A stretch of DNA of 6,882 bases from NCBI GenBank assembly GCA_001603685.1, contig LUZO01000249.1, positions 1 through 6,882 on the forward strand, read 5' to 3'. Positions within the stretch are counted from its first letter, which is position 1; every line of letters begins with the position of its first letter. A model generated the notes under the pieces. It searched no databases. It saw only the letters and a program-made list of their open reading frames with translations, and was not told the origin of the DNA. The DNA is from Bacteroidales bacterium Bact_23 (GTDB lineage: Bacteria; Bacteroidota; Bacteroidia; Bacteroidales; Lentimicrobiaceae). Positions 1 to 6,872 of this stretch are shown piece after piece. The position numbers were made by a program, and so were the translations under genes.

Positions 1-20
1 CAGATGTGTATAAGAGACAG
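1..20. other. Nextera/Tn5 sequencing adapter remnant (artefact)
   Basis: Bases 2-20 read AGATGTGTATAAGAGACAG, identical to the 19-bp Tn5 mosaic end carried by Illumina Nextera adapters. The C before it agrees with the read-1 adapter arm, though one base is weak evidence. It lies exactly at the contig edge, as expected for untrimmed library sequence assembled into the contig. It should not be read as a genomic transposon end, and genomic sequence starts at about base 21. Confidence 0.96.
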
Positions 21-56
21 AAGCGATAATTGGTCTATTATATTTTTCCAATCGGT

Positions 57-100
57 ATAAAACGAAGAAACGGCCCCGGAAATTAATCCGGAGCCGTTTC
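57..100 (-). terminator. Intrinsic terminator downstream of the 1143-aa gene
   Basis: Arms at 67-79 and 88-100 form a 13-bp stem with an 8-nt AT-rich loop. Read as minus-strand RNA, the single non-Watson-Crick position is a G-U wobble, so the stem is continuous. Read as plus-strand RNA the same position is a C-A mismatch. On the minus strand the stem is followed by UUCGUUUUAU, a modest U-rich tail. It begins 18 bp after the stop codon of the 1143-aa gene. Strand asymmetry, tail and position all point to a terminator for that gene. Confidence 0.85.
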
Positions 101-118
101 AGAAGCGTTTAAAACAAT

Positions 119-3100
119 TTACTTAATGACGATGGCCTGATGCATGATTCTGTCGGCCGATTTTGCCGAAATCACATAGATTCCCGGTTCAATTGAACCC
201 AGATTAATCATCTGTTCGCCATTTGCCCTGGTATTAAATACAACAGTGCCGGCCATATTGATAACCGATACTTCGTAAGTTCCGTCGAGGCTGATGGTAA
301 ATACGCCATTTGAAGGGTTGGGATATACCTTCAGGTCTTTACGGAAGAGATCCTGTGAGGCATCCACTCCGCCGGGAACCATAAACTCGATGGTGGCAAT
401 TTCACTTTCGCCCGATGAGTAGATGGCTTTAACGCCGGCCAGGTTCATTTCGCCCTGAATCAGGTCTCCAGCCTCAAAATTCCAGGTGAGTTCGGTGGTC
501 AGGCCCATGGACTTACCATTGAGATATACCTCAAAATTATTGAGCGCTCTGGATTTTGCAGCCGATGATGCTACAATATCAACATTGTCAATCATCAGGA
601 TATAGCCACCGTCAGAAACATTGTGGATGGCCACATACCTAACCTCTTCGCCCAGTTCATACTCATATTTGTTCCATCTGTCTTCAGGAAGCTCAATCGG
701 ATCCTGAGTTAACCAGGTAAAGTCTTCGGGCTGATATCCGGTTGTTGAATATCCCACCATAATCTTATTGGGAACCGGGTATGTGCTGAACGATTTTGCG
801 CGGAACCTGAAAGTGAAGTCCTGTCCGAAGTTCAGTTTGGGTGAGATAAAGTAATCGTCGTTATTACCATAAACAGGGGCAAAGCTTGCCAGGAACTTAT
901 CGCCGCTGAACGGTGCAATGGTCGGATTCAGTTCAAGATCAATGGGAGGATTGGTCTGTGAAGGATTGAAAATCATAAACGCATGCGGCTGATTCTCATT
1001 CGGATACTCGAAGTTGTTGATTCCGATGGTGGTTTTTTTGTCAACATCAAGGTATTTCCACTCTACAACACCGGCCGGGTCAATTTCGAAATCGGTACAT
1101 CCTTCAAAATCCTCGGAAATATCGGCGGTGTGGTTCCATTTAAACAGAGCCGAATGATCTTCATTTACGGTAACCTGAAGGTTAAACGGCTTTGCCAGAT
1201 TTTCAATCAGTTCGCAATCAAGTGCATACGATGGGTTTGTAGTAAGGTCAACATTCGACATGATGAAGTTGTTGAATCCTTCGTGGGTAATCAGAACATT
1301 ATATTTGGCCTTGAAAATGGTTTCGAAAACAAGTACGCCATTCTCGTTCTCTACTGTACCGGTATAGCTATATAAGCCATTGGTTGAGGTAATTTTCACC
1401 ACCGCACCCTGAACATCATTTTCGCCGGTATTGGTGGTAATGTTGAAGGTAAGCGATGTGGTGAGCGCATTCTCAATGACATTTGAAAATTCAGCCTCAG
1501 ACTCAAGACCACCTGAGTAAACGGCGGTAACGGCATAACGATACCATCCCGGATCGGCTGCCTGAAGTCCGCTATCGGTGTAGTTCTGAGCGGTAAGGCC
1601 CTGCGACAGGCTTGTCCAGGCGGCAGGAGTCAGCTCCTCTCCTTTCTTCAGCCTGAAGATGTTGTAGGTATTCAGAGCGGTGGGAGCTTTGGTACCCAGT
1701 TTTTTACCATTGGAGGTGTTGTATCCTTCGGCTCTGATCATCAGGTTTCCGGGCAGAGGACCAACCTCATCCTCAAGGCGTGTAAAGATGTTTGTACTGT
1801 AATTCTCTGATACCCAGTTTGCATCCGGCATAAAGGGATATTCAGGATCAATACCCGAATCAATGCCGATTTCAATACGGCCGGGGTAGCTTACGGCAAT
1901 CATAAACCCGTTTTCAGCCTCGATGGTATAGGGGAAAGTGAAGATGGTCCACTCATCATCAACATTGGGTACATTCGACTGCTCGTAAAGGGTGGTATTG
2001 GTGGGGTTTCCGCTTGCATCAAGTGCAAATACGAACACATGCACAAAGTCATGGGGCTCATCAACATAAGAGGTCATCCAGCTCATTTGGTAAAGCTCGG
2101 CGGGCTCCCTGAAAACCTGTCCGAAAACAGCGGATTCGCCGTTGAAGTTATGTCCGATCTGGGTAAGCATATCTCCGCCATCACGACGATAGATGGTTCT
2201 TTCATAGGGCGAAAGCCAGGTAATATCCACATTATCTGCATTCTTAACCGCTGTTACCTTCGAGGGGTGCTCGGTTTTATCATCCAAATGAATATCGCCC
2301 ATCGAAACAACAGCCTCATTAACCGAAAGGCTGATGATTTTGGTAATATAACCGTTTTTTGAGACGGCCACGCTGTAACCGTCGGCATAATAAACATCAC
2401 TGATGCTGAAGTTTCCGTCATTGTCAGTCGTGCCGGAATATGAAGCATACCCGCTGATCTGTACATTGGCTCCCACCAGAACATTTCCGTCATTGTCGGA
2501 TACATTGCCCTCAACTACGCCTTTGGGGAGAAAATCAAGAACCACATCATGAACAACGGCGGTGTTGATTTCCAGATCGGCAACGGCAGTTACATAACCG
2601 AATGCCGAGTAACGAACCGAATAATTTCCGGTAGTGATAAACGGAAACTCATAGTATCCCGATGCATTGGTATGTGTTTGCAGATCGGTTCCGGTAATGG
2701 CAACCAAAGCGCCTGAAATGGGTGCGCCGTCGTTATTGGTTACGGTTCCGCTCAGGCTTCCGTCGCTCGAAGTAATGATACCAAGGCTGACATCGGCAAT
2801 ATTGCCAAGGGTCATACCGGTCTGGCTGGGATCGTTTGTGGGAAGTTCGAAGTTAAAGGAGTTCTCCCAGCTTGCATAAAGCCTGGCTCTTACCTGGCCC
2901 GATGGCAGCATGGATGCTTCGAAGTTAAAATGGTTTTCGAAAACACTCTCGCTGAAAACATGCTCAACCATAATTGCCAGGTTATCACCATTGTAGGTAA
3001 ATGGCGCCGGCAATTCAATTTCCATTTCCTTATCCTCGCCGCTGTAAAGTACAATCATCCCCTCATAAACCAGGGTAAAATCAGAAAGGGGCATCCAGTA

Positions 3101-3550
3101 TCCGCTCTCCTGCGACAGCGATTCACGGGTGGTATTGCTCATCCATACCCTGAAATACTCAGTATTGATAACGGCAGGATAGTCGTTGGTCATGGTTTTG
3201 TACCTGTACACCAGCTTCTCAATGGCGCAGGGCTCGTGGCTGATCTCCTCAGCGGTATAAATGCTCTGGGTCAGTGAGGTGTTCCAGTACATGTCGATCG
3301 GGAAGTTGTATGATCCCCAGGGTGATGAGTTGGTACCGATAATAATCCACTCATCGACCATTGGTGAGCGAACACCGGTATGCTGAGTTGTTCCGCTGAG
3401 CGAAAAGCCCTGATTGGAATGCTGCTGAGCAACTGCACCGGATTTCAGGTGAATCTTCTGAAAAGGATTGGTATAAACCTGCGCATTTGTTGATACAACC
3501 AATGCAGCAAGTATAACAACCAGTGTGAGTAATTTTCTTACTTGTTTCAT
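119..3550 (-). CDS. T9SS-secreted multidomain adhesin-like surface protein (cleaved adhesin, carboxypeptidase-regulatory-like and FnIII-like domains)
   Basis: 1143 aa. What is seen: a signal peptide at residues 1-23 (MKQVRK, hydrophobic core, STNA cleavage site before Gln24), which supports the chosen ATG. Residues about 60-260 are a beta-rich module with the WIIIGTNSSP...SIYTAEEI pattern common near the N-terminus of Bacteroidota secreted proteins. Carboxypeptidase-regulatory-like domains lie at about 264-342, 344-425 and 697-785, with hallmarks such as GTVTNNDGAPISGALV, GYYEF and GNYSVRYSAFGY. An FnIII-like first half (430-450, DITW) is separated from its apparent second half (620-695, WYRYAVTAVYSGG) by a beta-rich insert. 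A second split FnIII (787-807 and 1003-1063) encloses a cleaved-adhesin domain (810-995; DDYFISPKL, VGYSTTGY, YILMIDNVDIV). Residues 1070-1143 are a type A T9SS sorting domain (VYPNPSNGVFTI, NMAGTVVF, GIYVI). Known of the families: such modules mediate surface binding and accompany gingipain-type peptidases. No catalytic domain is visible, so I infer a non-enzymatic adhesin or matrix protein; the ligand is unknown. The leader is A-rich with no Shine-Dalgarno sequence. The gene lies 113 bp downstream of the 723-aa gene on the same strand. Confidence 0.9.
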   Translation of the reverse strand: MKQVRKLLTLVVILAALVVSTNAQVYTNPFQKIHLKSGAVAQQHSNQGFSLSGTTQHTGVRSPMVDEWIIIGTNSSPWGSYNFPIDMYWNTSLTQSIYTAEEISHEPCAIEKLVYRYKTMTNDYPAVINTEYFRVWMSNTTRESLSQESGYWMPLSDFTLVYEGMIVLYSGEDKEMEIELPAPFTYNGDNLAIMVEHVFSESVFENHFNFEASMLPSGQVRARLYASWENSFNFELPTNDPSQTGMTLGNIADVSLGIITSSDGSLSGTVTNNDGAPISGALVAITGTDLQTHTNASGYYEFPFITTGNYSVRYSAFGYVTAVADLEINTAVVHDVVLDFLPKGVVEGNVSDNDGNVLVGANVQISGYASYSGTTDNDGNFSISDVYYADGYSVAVSKNGYITKIISLSVNEAVVSMGDIHLDDKTEHPSKVTAVKNADNVDITWLSPYERTIYRRDGGDMLTQIGHNFNGESAVFGQVFREPAELYQMSWMTSYVDEPHDFVHVFVFALDASGNPTNTTLYEQSNVPNVDDEWTIFTFPYTIEAENGFMIAVSYPGRIEIGIDSGIDPEYPFMPDANWVSENYSTNIFTRLEDEVGPLPGNLMIRAEGYNTSNGKKLGTKAPTALNTYNIFRLKKGEELTPAAWTSLSQGLTAQNYTDSGLQAADPGWYRYAVTAVYSGGLESEAEFSNVIENALTTSLTFNITTNTGENDVQGAVVKITSTNGLYSYTGTVENENGVLVFETIFKAKYNVLITHEGFNNFIMSNVDLTTNPSYALDCELIENLAKPFNLQVTVNEDHSALFKWNHTADISEDFEGCTDFEIDPAGVVEWKYLDVDKKTTIGINNFEYPNENQPHAFMIFNPSQTNPPIDLELNPTIAPFSGDKFLASFAPVYGNNDDYFISPKLNFGQDFTFRFRAKSFSTYPVPNKIMVGYSTTGYQPEDFTWLTQDPIELPEDRWNKYEYELGEEVRYVAIHNVSDGGYILMIDNVDIVASSAAKSRALNNFEVYLNGKSMGLTTELTWNFEAGDLIQGEMNLAGVKAIYSSGESEIATIEFMVPGGVDASQDLFRKDLKVYPNPSNGVFTISLDGTYEVSVINMAGTVVFNTRANGEQMINLGSIEPGIYVISAKSADRIMHQAIVIK

Positions 3551-3606
3551 TTTTAGGTGTTTTGAGAGTAGTGGTTTTATTTGAGTTATTCCAGTTTTGT
3601 CGGGAT

Positions 3607-3648
3607 AAAAAACCGGCCGGAATTGAAAAAATGCTCAAAACCGGCCGG
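3607..3648 (-). terminator. Intrinsic terminator between the two T9SS-cargo genes
   Basis: Two copies of the self-complementary octamer CCGGCCGG (3613-3620 and 3641-3648) form an 8-bp GC-only stem. In minus-strand RNA the 20-nt loop can extend it further: after a UU/UU internal bulge, UUGA pairs with UCAA, closing an 8-nt loop. The stem is followed directly by six U (plus-strand A run 3607-3612), so it is directional for the minus strand. It lies 15 bp past the stop codon of the 723-aa gene and 56 bp before the ATG of the 1143-aa gene. Confidence 0.92.
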
Positions 3649-3663
3649 AAACCAGATGAAAAA

Positions 3664-5835
3664 TTATTGCTTTACAAATTTTGCGGTCGAGATTTCTCCG
3701 TCTTTCTCAATCTCCACAATGTAGAGTCCATTGTTGCAGTTGCTGATGTCAACCAGGATATGGTTGTCACCGATTTTAGCCGAATAAACAACTTTTCCGG
3801 CCATATCAACAACCCGGATACCGGTGCCTGACAGACCGTCGCCGGCAACTTCGAATCTTCCGTTTCCGGGGTTCGGGAAAATGATAACAGCTTTTGTATC
3901 AATATCGTTTATACCTACAAGGGGAAGGGTTGAGAACTCCACGATGGTAGCCGGGCCCCATTCGCCAAGGGCATTCTGGCAGGTAGCAATGGCTTTGTAA
4001 ATGGTGCTCATTTCCAGATCTGTCCATACCCAGTTATCAATTCCGTATTGCGGATAGCCATTGTTGCGGATCAGCTCAATGGCAGCCTCTTCACCAATTT
4101 CATCAAAGTATTCCTTTGTAATCAGGCCGTCATGATATACAGCGGTTTCGCTGTTGGGGGTAACAATCATCCTTACGGTTGTTTCGGTAATTTCGGTAAG
4201 TTCAATGGTTGCTGTGGCAACGCCATTACCGCCGAGAATAGCAGTCTGAACCATGGTGGAATCGTAAGGCGCTTCGAATCCATCATAACCAACGCTGATG
4301 GTGTAAACAAAATATTCGGTATTCGGAGTCAGGTCGTTGAAGTGATGGGTAAATACACCGCTTTCGTGAATTCCAAACTGCTTGATGGCAGCTTCGGGGC
4401 CACCCATAAACGGAGCCCACATCTGCATATCCGCAGCGGTCATCAGCACAAAATAATACGACTCGCAAAGTGCGTTGGGGGTCATGGTTGCATCAAGCGA
4501 AGTGGTGGTGATGTTATCGAAAGTTACCTCTACGGCAGGGATATCGGTTGAGGTAGCATCTCCCATCAGGCGGAAAACCATAAACTTGCAAAGGTTGTCC
4601 TCCATCAGGAAACCGCCTATTACAATCTTGCCATCTTCCTGAACCGCAATCTTCTGGGGAGCGTTTTCAGTAACTGCAAATGCGAAAATTCTGCTGCCGC
4701 CATCACCAAACTCAGTGTCAATGCTGCCATCGGCATTCAGCCTGGCAACATACATATCAAACTTTTGTTCCGAGTAGATTACATAAGCACCTGTAACCAC
4801 AATTTTACCATCGGCCTGAACGGCAACATCGTTAACATAGGTGGCTTCTTCGGTAAGATGAATGATGGCAGCGCCATCTTCGCCGAAAGTAGTGTCGAAT
4901 GAGCCATCCTCAGCGTTGAGCCTGATAATTACGGCATCATATTCGGGAATACCGGGCAGGAAACCATTCTCTTTATGGCCGCCGACAATTATTTTTCCCT
5001 CTTCCTGGAAAGTTACGGCTGTTCCAAAATCGGAAAGGCCGCCAATGTTTGATACAACAACTCCCTGATTGCCAAACTCTGCATCAAGGCTTCCATCGGT
5101 GTTGTAACGAACAATTGCAATATCATTATAGGTGTTATAACTGTAGAGGAAGCCAACAGCTACAATTTTATCATCCTTCTGAGCGCCGATGGCCGAAATA
5201 TAGGAAGTAGAAGCTTCGCCGTACAGATCCTGTATCTGGGTCATTACATAACCATTCTCACCGTATGAAGTATCAATGGTTCCATCGCTGTTCAGCCTTC
5301 CCAGTCCAAAATTATCGCTTTTGTATCCGCCCAGTACAATTTTTCCGTCTGATTGAATGGCAACTGACATGCAGTTATTCAGGGCAGGCAGATGTGCAAT
5401 GCCGTTTTCGCCAAATTCGGCATCCATCTCACCATTCTCCAGGTAGCGGACTGCCACTGCATGGTAACTACCGTTTACAAAAATATATCCGGCCTGAACA
5501 ATCTTTCCATCCTCCTGAATTGCAACATCTTTGGCAAAGCTGTTTTTGCCGATGGTGGTGGTAACGACTCCCTGCGCTCCAAAGTTGTTGTCGAGAGAAC
5601 CGTTGGTATTGTAACGGGCAAGTCCGTATTTGAATGAATCCAGAATTACCTCTCCGGAGAGAACAATTTTTCCGTCCTGCTGAATTGCCATGCCATAGGC
5701 TTTGGCATCATCGTCGCCAATGATTGTTCTGACGACACCACCCTCACCGAAGGTATTGTCGAGATCTGCTCCGTTCTGGGCAAAAACGCCGAAGGAAAGA
5801 AGCGGGAAAATTAAAGCGAGAAAAGCTTTTTTCAT
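3664..5835 (-). CDS. T9SS-secreted delta-60 repeat protein, probable seven-bladed propeller with FnIII-like modules
   Basis: 723 aa. What is seen: a signal peptide at residues 1-19 (MKKAFLALIF...GVFA before Gln20), which fits the chosen ATG. Residues about 24-430 hold seven tandem repeats of 50-64 aa. Each begins with (S/T/E)-(L/I/M/F)-D-x-x-(F/Y)-G-x-x-G, continues to AIQ-x-DGKIV-x-x-G, and ends in a strand such as VARLNADG. This is the delta-60 repeat pattern (TIGR02608). Two FnIII-like modules that resemble each other follow at about 434-530 and 541-637. The T9SS type A sorting domain is at about 650-723 (IFPNPGNGRFEV, DMAGKVVY, GLYIVEI). Inference: seven repeats of blade-like length suggest a closed beta-propeller displayed at the surface, used for binding rather than catalysis; no active-site signature is apparent and the ligand is unknown. 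A clear -7 promoter box lies 41 bp upstream and a strong terminator follows the stop, so the gene may be monocistronic. Confidence 0.92.
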   Translation of the reverse strand: MKKAFLALIFPLLSFGVFAQNGADLDNTFGEGGVVRTIIGDDDAKAYGMAIQQDGKIVLSGEVILDSFKYGLARYNTNGSLDNNFGAQGVVTTTIGKNSFAKDVAIQEDGKIVQAGYIFVNGSYHAVAVRYLENGEMDAEFGENGIAHLPALNNCMSVAIQSDGKIVLGGYKSDNFGLGRLNSDGTIDTSYGENGYVMTQIQDLYGEASTSYISAIGAQKDDKIVAVGFLYSYNTYNDIAIVRYNTDGSLDAEFGNQGVVVSNIGGLSDFGTAVTFQEEGKIIVGGHKENGFLPGIPEYDAVIIRLNAEDGSFDTTFGEDGAAIIHLTEEATYVNDVAVQADGKIVVTGAYVIYSEQKFDMYVARLNADGSIDTEFGDGGSRIFAFAVTENAPQKIAVQEDGKIVIGGFLMEDNLCKFMVFRLMGDATSTDIPAVEVTFDNITTTSLDATMTPNALCESYYFVLMTAADMQMWAPFMGGPEAAIKQFGIHESGVFTHHFNDLTPNTEYFVYTISVGYDGFEAPYDSTMVQTAILGGNGVATATIELTEITETTVRMIVTPNSETAVYHDGLITKEYFDEIGEEAAIELIRNNGYPQYGIDNWVWTDLEMSTIYKAIATCQNALGEWGPATIVEFSTLPLVGINDIDTKAVIIFPNPGNGRFEVAGDGLSGTGIRVVDMAGKVVYSAKIGDNHILVDISNCNNGLYIVEIEKDGEISTAKFVKQ
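4546..5766 (-). repeat. Seven tandem delta-60 repeats within the 723-aa gene
   Basis: Repeat starts fall at residues of about 25, 79, 136, 186, 248, 312 and 370, giving spacings of 54, 57, 50, 62, 64, 58 and (to the end) roughly 57 aa. The best-kept core is DGKIV, seen as DGKIV in repeats 1, 2, 3, 6 and 7, DDKIV in repeat 4 and EGKII in repeat 5. The copies have diverged at the nucleotide level, so this is an old protein-level repeat array rather than a recent DNA expansion. Confidence 0.9.
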
Positions 5836-5875
5836 TTTTTTGGGATTTAATTGGGTTTTACTTCATTTTCGTGCG

Positions 5876-5909
5876 CAAAAGTACTTGCACCGATTTATTA
5901 AAGACGAAA
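5876..5909 (-). promoter_or_regulatory. Bacteroidota-type promoter for the 723-aa gene
   Basis: Minus-strand TACTTTTG (plus 5876-5883) matches the Bacteroidota -7 consensus TAnnTTTG exactly. A weak -33 candidate, TTTC (plus 5906-5909), lies 22 bp upstream of it; the consensus there is TTTG or TTG, so that half is imperfect. Transcription would start near 5870, leaving a leader of about 35 nt. The leader ends in CCCAAAAAA before the ATG, the usual A-rich, Shine-Dalgarno-less initiation context of this phylum. Confidence 0.7.
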
Positions 5910-5924
5910 TTCTACCACAACAAT

Positions 5925-5954
5925 AACAGCACAACGCAGAATAAACAGCACAAC
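5925..5954 (-). repeat. 11-bp direct repeat upstream of the promoter
   Basis: The 11-mer AACAGCACAAC (minus strand GTTGTGCTGTT) occurs exactly at 5925-5935 and 5944-5954, with a 19-bp period. It lies about 15 bp upstream of the -33 candidate. Spaced direct repeats just upstream of a promoter can be activator sites, but one pair in AT-rich sequence may also be chance. No regulator is encoded in the window. Confidence 0.35.
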
Positions 5955-6047
5955 TTAGCCAATACATAACTTTATACTTTCCTCATTATCAATATTATAA
6001 AATTTCATACCACTTCAAAACCAAAAAATCGTCCTTTTTTATCGCAA

Positions 6048-6052
6048 TACTT
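6048..6052. repeat. Left copy of possible target-site duplication TACTT
   Basis: TACTT directly abuts the left inverted repeat of the IS and recurs immediately outside the right inverted repeat at 6873-6877. The match is only 5 bp. IS5-family members usually duplicate 2-4 bp with a TA or TNA core, though some groups duplicate longer tracts. It supports the proposed boundaries without proving them. Confidence 0.45.
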
Positions 6053-6067
6053 GGAGGCTGTTTAAAA
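6053..6067. repeat. Left terminal inverted repeat of the IS
   Basis: GGAGGCTGTTTAAAA. Compared with the right end read outside-in (GGGGATGTTTAAAA), the inner eight bases TGTTTAAA plus one A are identical and the outer part matches with one gap and one substitution. It lies 1 bp beyond the transposase terminal stop codon (6069-6071). Confidence 0.7.
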
Positions 6068-6068
6068 C

Positions 6069-6740
6069 TCATTGTGAAATTCGATTAATTATCAACCGAA
6101 AAATTGGTAGCAGAATTAAAGCCATATCAGATTCAGGTGATCTTTCATAATCTTTGGACATTCTTCAATGAAAAGAAATCCAGACAAAAGTTCATTCAAC
6201 TCACCCAAATAACCTTCATCGGCAAAGATTTTCACTATCCCTTTGAAGTATTTTCCTTTAACGCTTTCATTACTTCTCTTGCTCCAACACTATCATGAAT
6301 ATTGGCAGCATGAATAACGATAATCATGACTAGTCCCAAAGTTTCCACAACGCTGTGACGCTTTCTTCCTTTATCTTTTTATCTCCGTCATATCCAATAT
6401 CCCCTTCACAAACATTGCAAGTCTTCACGCTTTGACTATATATGACACTAACAGATGGAGCAGGCTTTTTCCCATCATAGTCCTGATTCTTAATCCAGGA
6501 ACATCATATGTTTCTTCTATGAGTCCATCTCTTTTCCATTTACGGAAGTAATGCTAAACAGTCTCCCGCGGAGCAAAGTCTTTGGGAAGCATTCTTCATT
6601 GTATTCGGCTTTTGGCAATGTTAAGCAACATATTCATAATATTATGGAGAGAATATTTTCTCCACCTTTTGTTGGGATCAGCAATATTTTCAATTAATTG
6701 CCACTGGCTTTCGGTCAAATCGGTTGGATAAAATTTTCAT
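6069..6740 (-). pseudogene. IS5-family transposase, multiply disrupted
   Basis: Joining frames recovers an IS5-type DDE transposase: FYPTDLTESQWQLIENI, MLPKDFAPRETV, HYFRKWKRDG, SVIYSQSVKT, GYDGDKKIK, RKRHSVVETLGL, HAANIHDSVGA, FADEGYLGE, then VE-stop-TFVWI and SKDYERSPESDMAL to a TGA at 6069-6071. Family counterparts read CQWRMLPKDF, IDSQSVKT, GRKRH, AD-x-GY, VERTFAWL and SKDYERLPE. Damage: a frame break just after the putative ATG (6738-6740); in-frame TGA at 6596-6598 (replacing the conserved Trp), TAG at 6554-6556, TGA at 6192-6194 and 6165-6167; frameshifts near 6480-6530, 6369 and 6256. The first catalytic Asp is Tyr (TAT, 6438-6440). The second Asp (6218-6220) and the Glu (6195-6197) survive but are only seven codons apart instead of roughly 40, so about 35 codons have been deleted between them. 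It is inactive. Confidence 0.9.
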
Positions 6741-6858
6741 AACTGTTTGTTTTTTGTGCATTACAAACTGATGAAAACTTTCAATTGGTTTACGAAAGCC
6801 CTTCTTCTTTTAATTCACAGTCGATTGTTATCAGTAACGCGATTCATTATTCTCAAAT

Positions 6859-6872
6859 TTTTAAACATCCCC
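6859..6872. repeat. Right terminal inverted repeat of the IS
   Basis: Read outside-in on the minus strand it is GGGGATGTTTAAAA, continuing AATTTGAG inward. It pairs with the left end at 6053-6067 with one gap and one substitution. The outermost Gs abut the TACTT at 6873-6877. Confidence 0.7.

Larger units (their letters stand above)
6053..6872 (-). mobile_element. Decayed IS5-family insertion sequence (about 820 bp)
   Basis: The element is bounded by degenerate inverted repeats at 6053-6067 and 6859-6872, and its length of about 820 bp is typical of the IS1031/IS427-type branch of IS5. Inside is a transposase pseudogene read on the minus strand. The 132 bp between its start codon and the right inverted repeat hold no other gene that I can see. 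The element is visibly more AT-rich than the two intact genes. It inserted upstream of the promoter of the 723-aa gene, in the same orientation as the host genes. With a dead transposase and mutated ends it would not move on its own. Confidence 0.85.

Noticed and set aside
1..20. A natural Tn5-like transposon end
   Set aside because: The sequence is the hyperactive mosaic end used in library kits, at base 2 of the contig, with no transposon genes following. An adapter explains it fully.
983..1375. Open frame of 130 codons on the plus strand
   Set aside because: It lies wholly antisense to the 1143-aa gene, has no recognisable domain or leader, and its composition follows from the codons of the real gene.
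3607..3648. CCGGCCGG pair as an operator or restriction-related site
   Set aside because: The arrangement as a stem with a U6 tail just after a stop codon is fully explained by an intrinsic terminator.
4048..4551. Open frame of 167 codons on the plus strand
   Set aside because: It is antisense to the FnIII-like part of the 723-aa gene and shows no independent coding signal.
4546..5766. CRISPR-like or satellite DNA repeat
   Set aside because: The periodicity comes from delta-60 protein repeats in an intact reading frame. The nucleotide copies are diverged and have no spacer structure.
119..5835. Part of a secretion, defence or biosynthetic gene cluster
   Set aside because: Both genes are cargo carrying T9SS tails. 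No machinery, nuclease, regulator or enzyme gene is present in the window to support a system.
6104..6298. Small plus-strand gene inside the IS
   Set aside because: The opposite strand clearly carries transposase motifs (FADEGYLGE, SKDYER). The plus-strand frame is a shadow with no family resemblance.
6165..6598. TGA read as Trp or another recoded codon, making the transposase functional
   Set aside because: TGA replaces both the conserved Trp and an Arg position, TAG also occurs, and frameshifts, a deletion and a lost catalytic Asp coexist. Decay is simpler, and the intact genes use the standard code.
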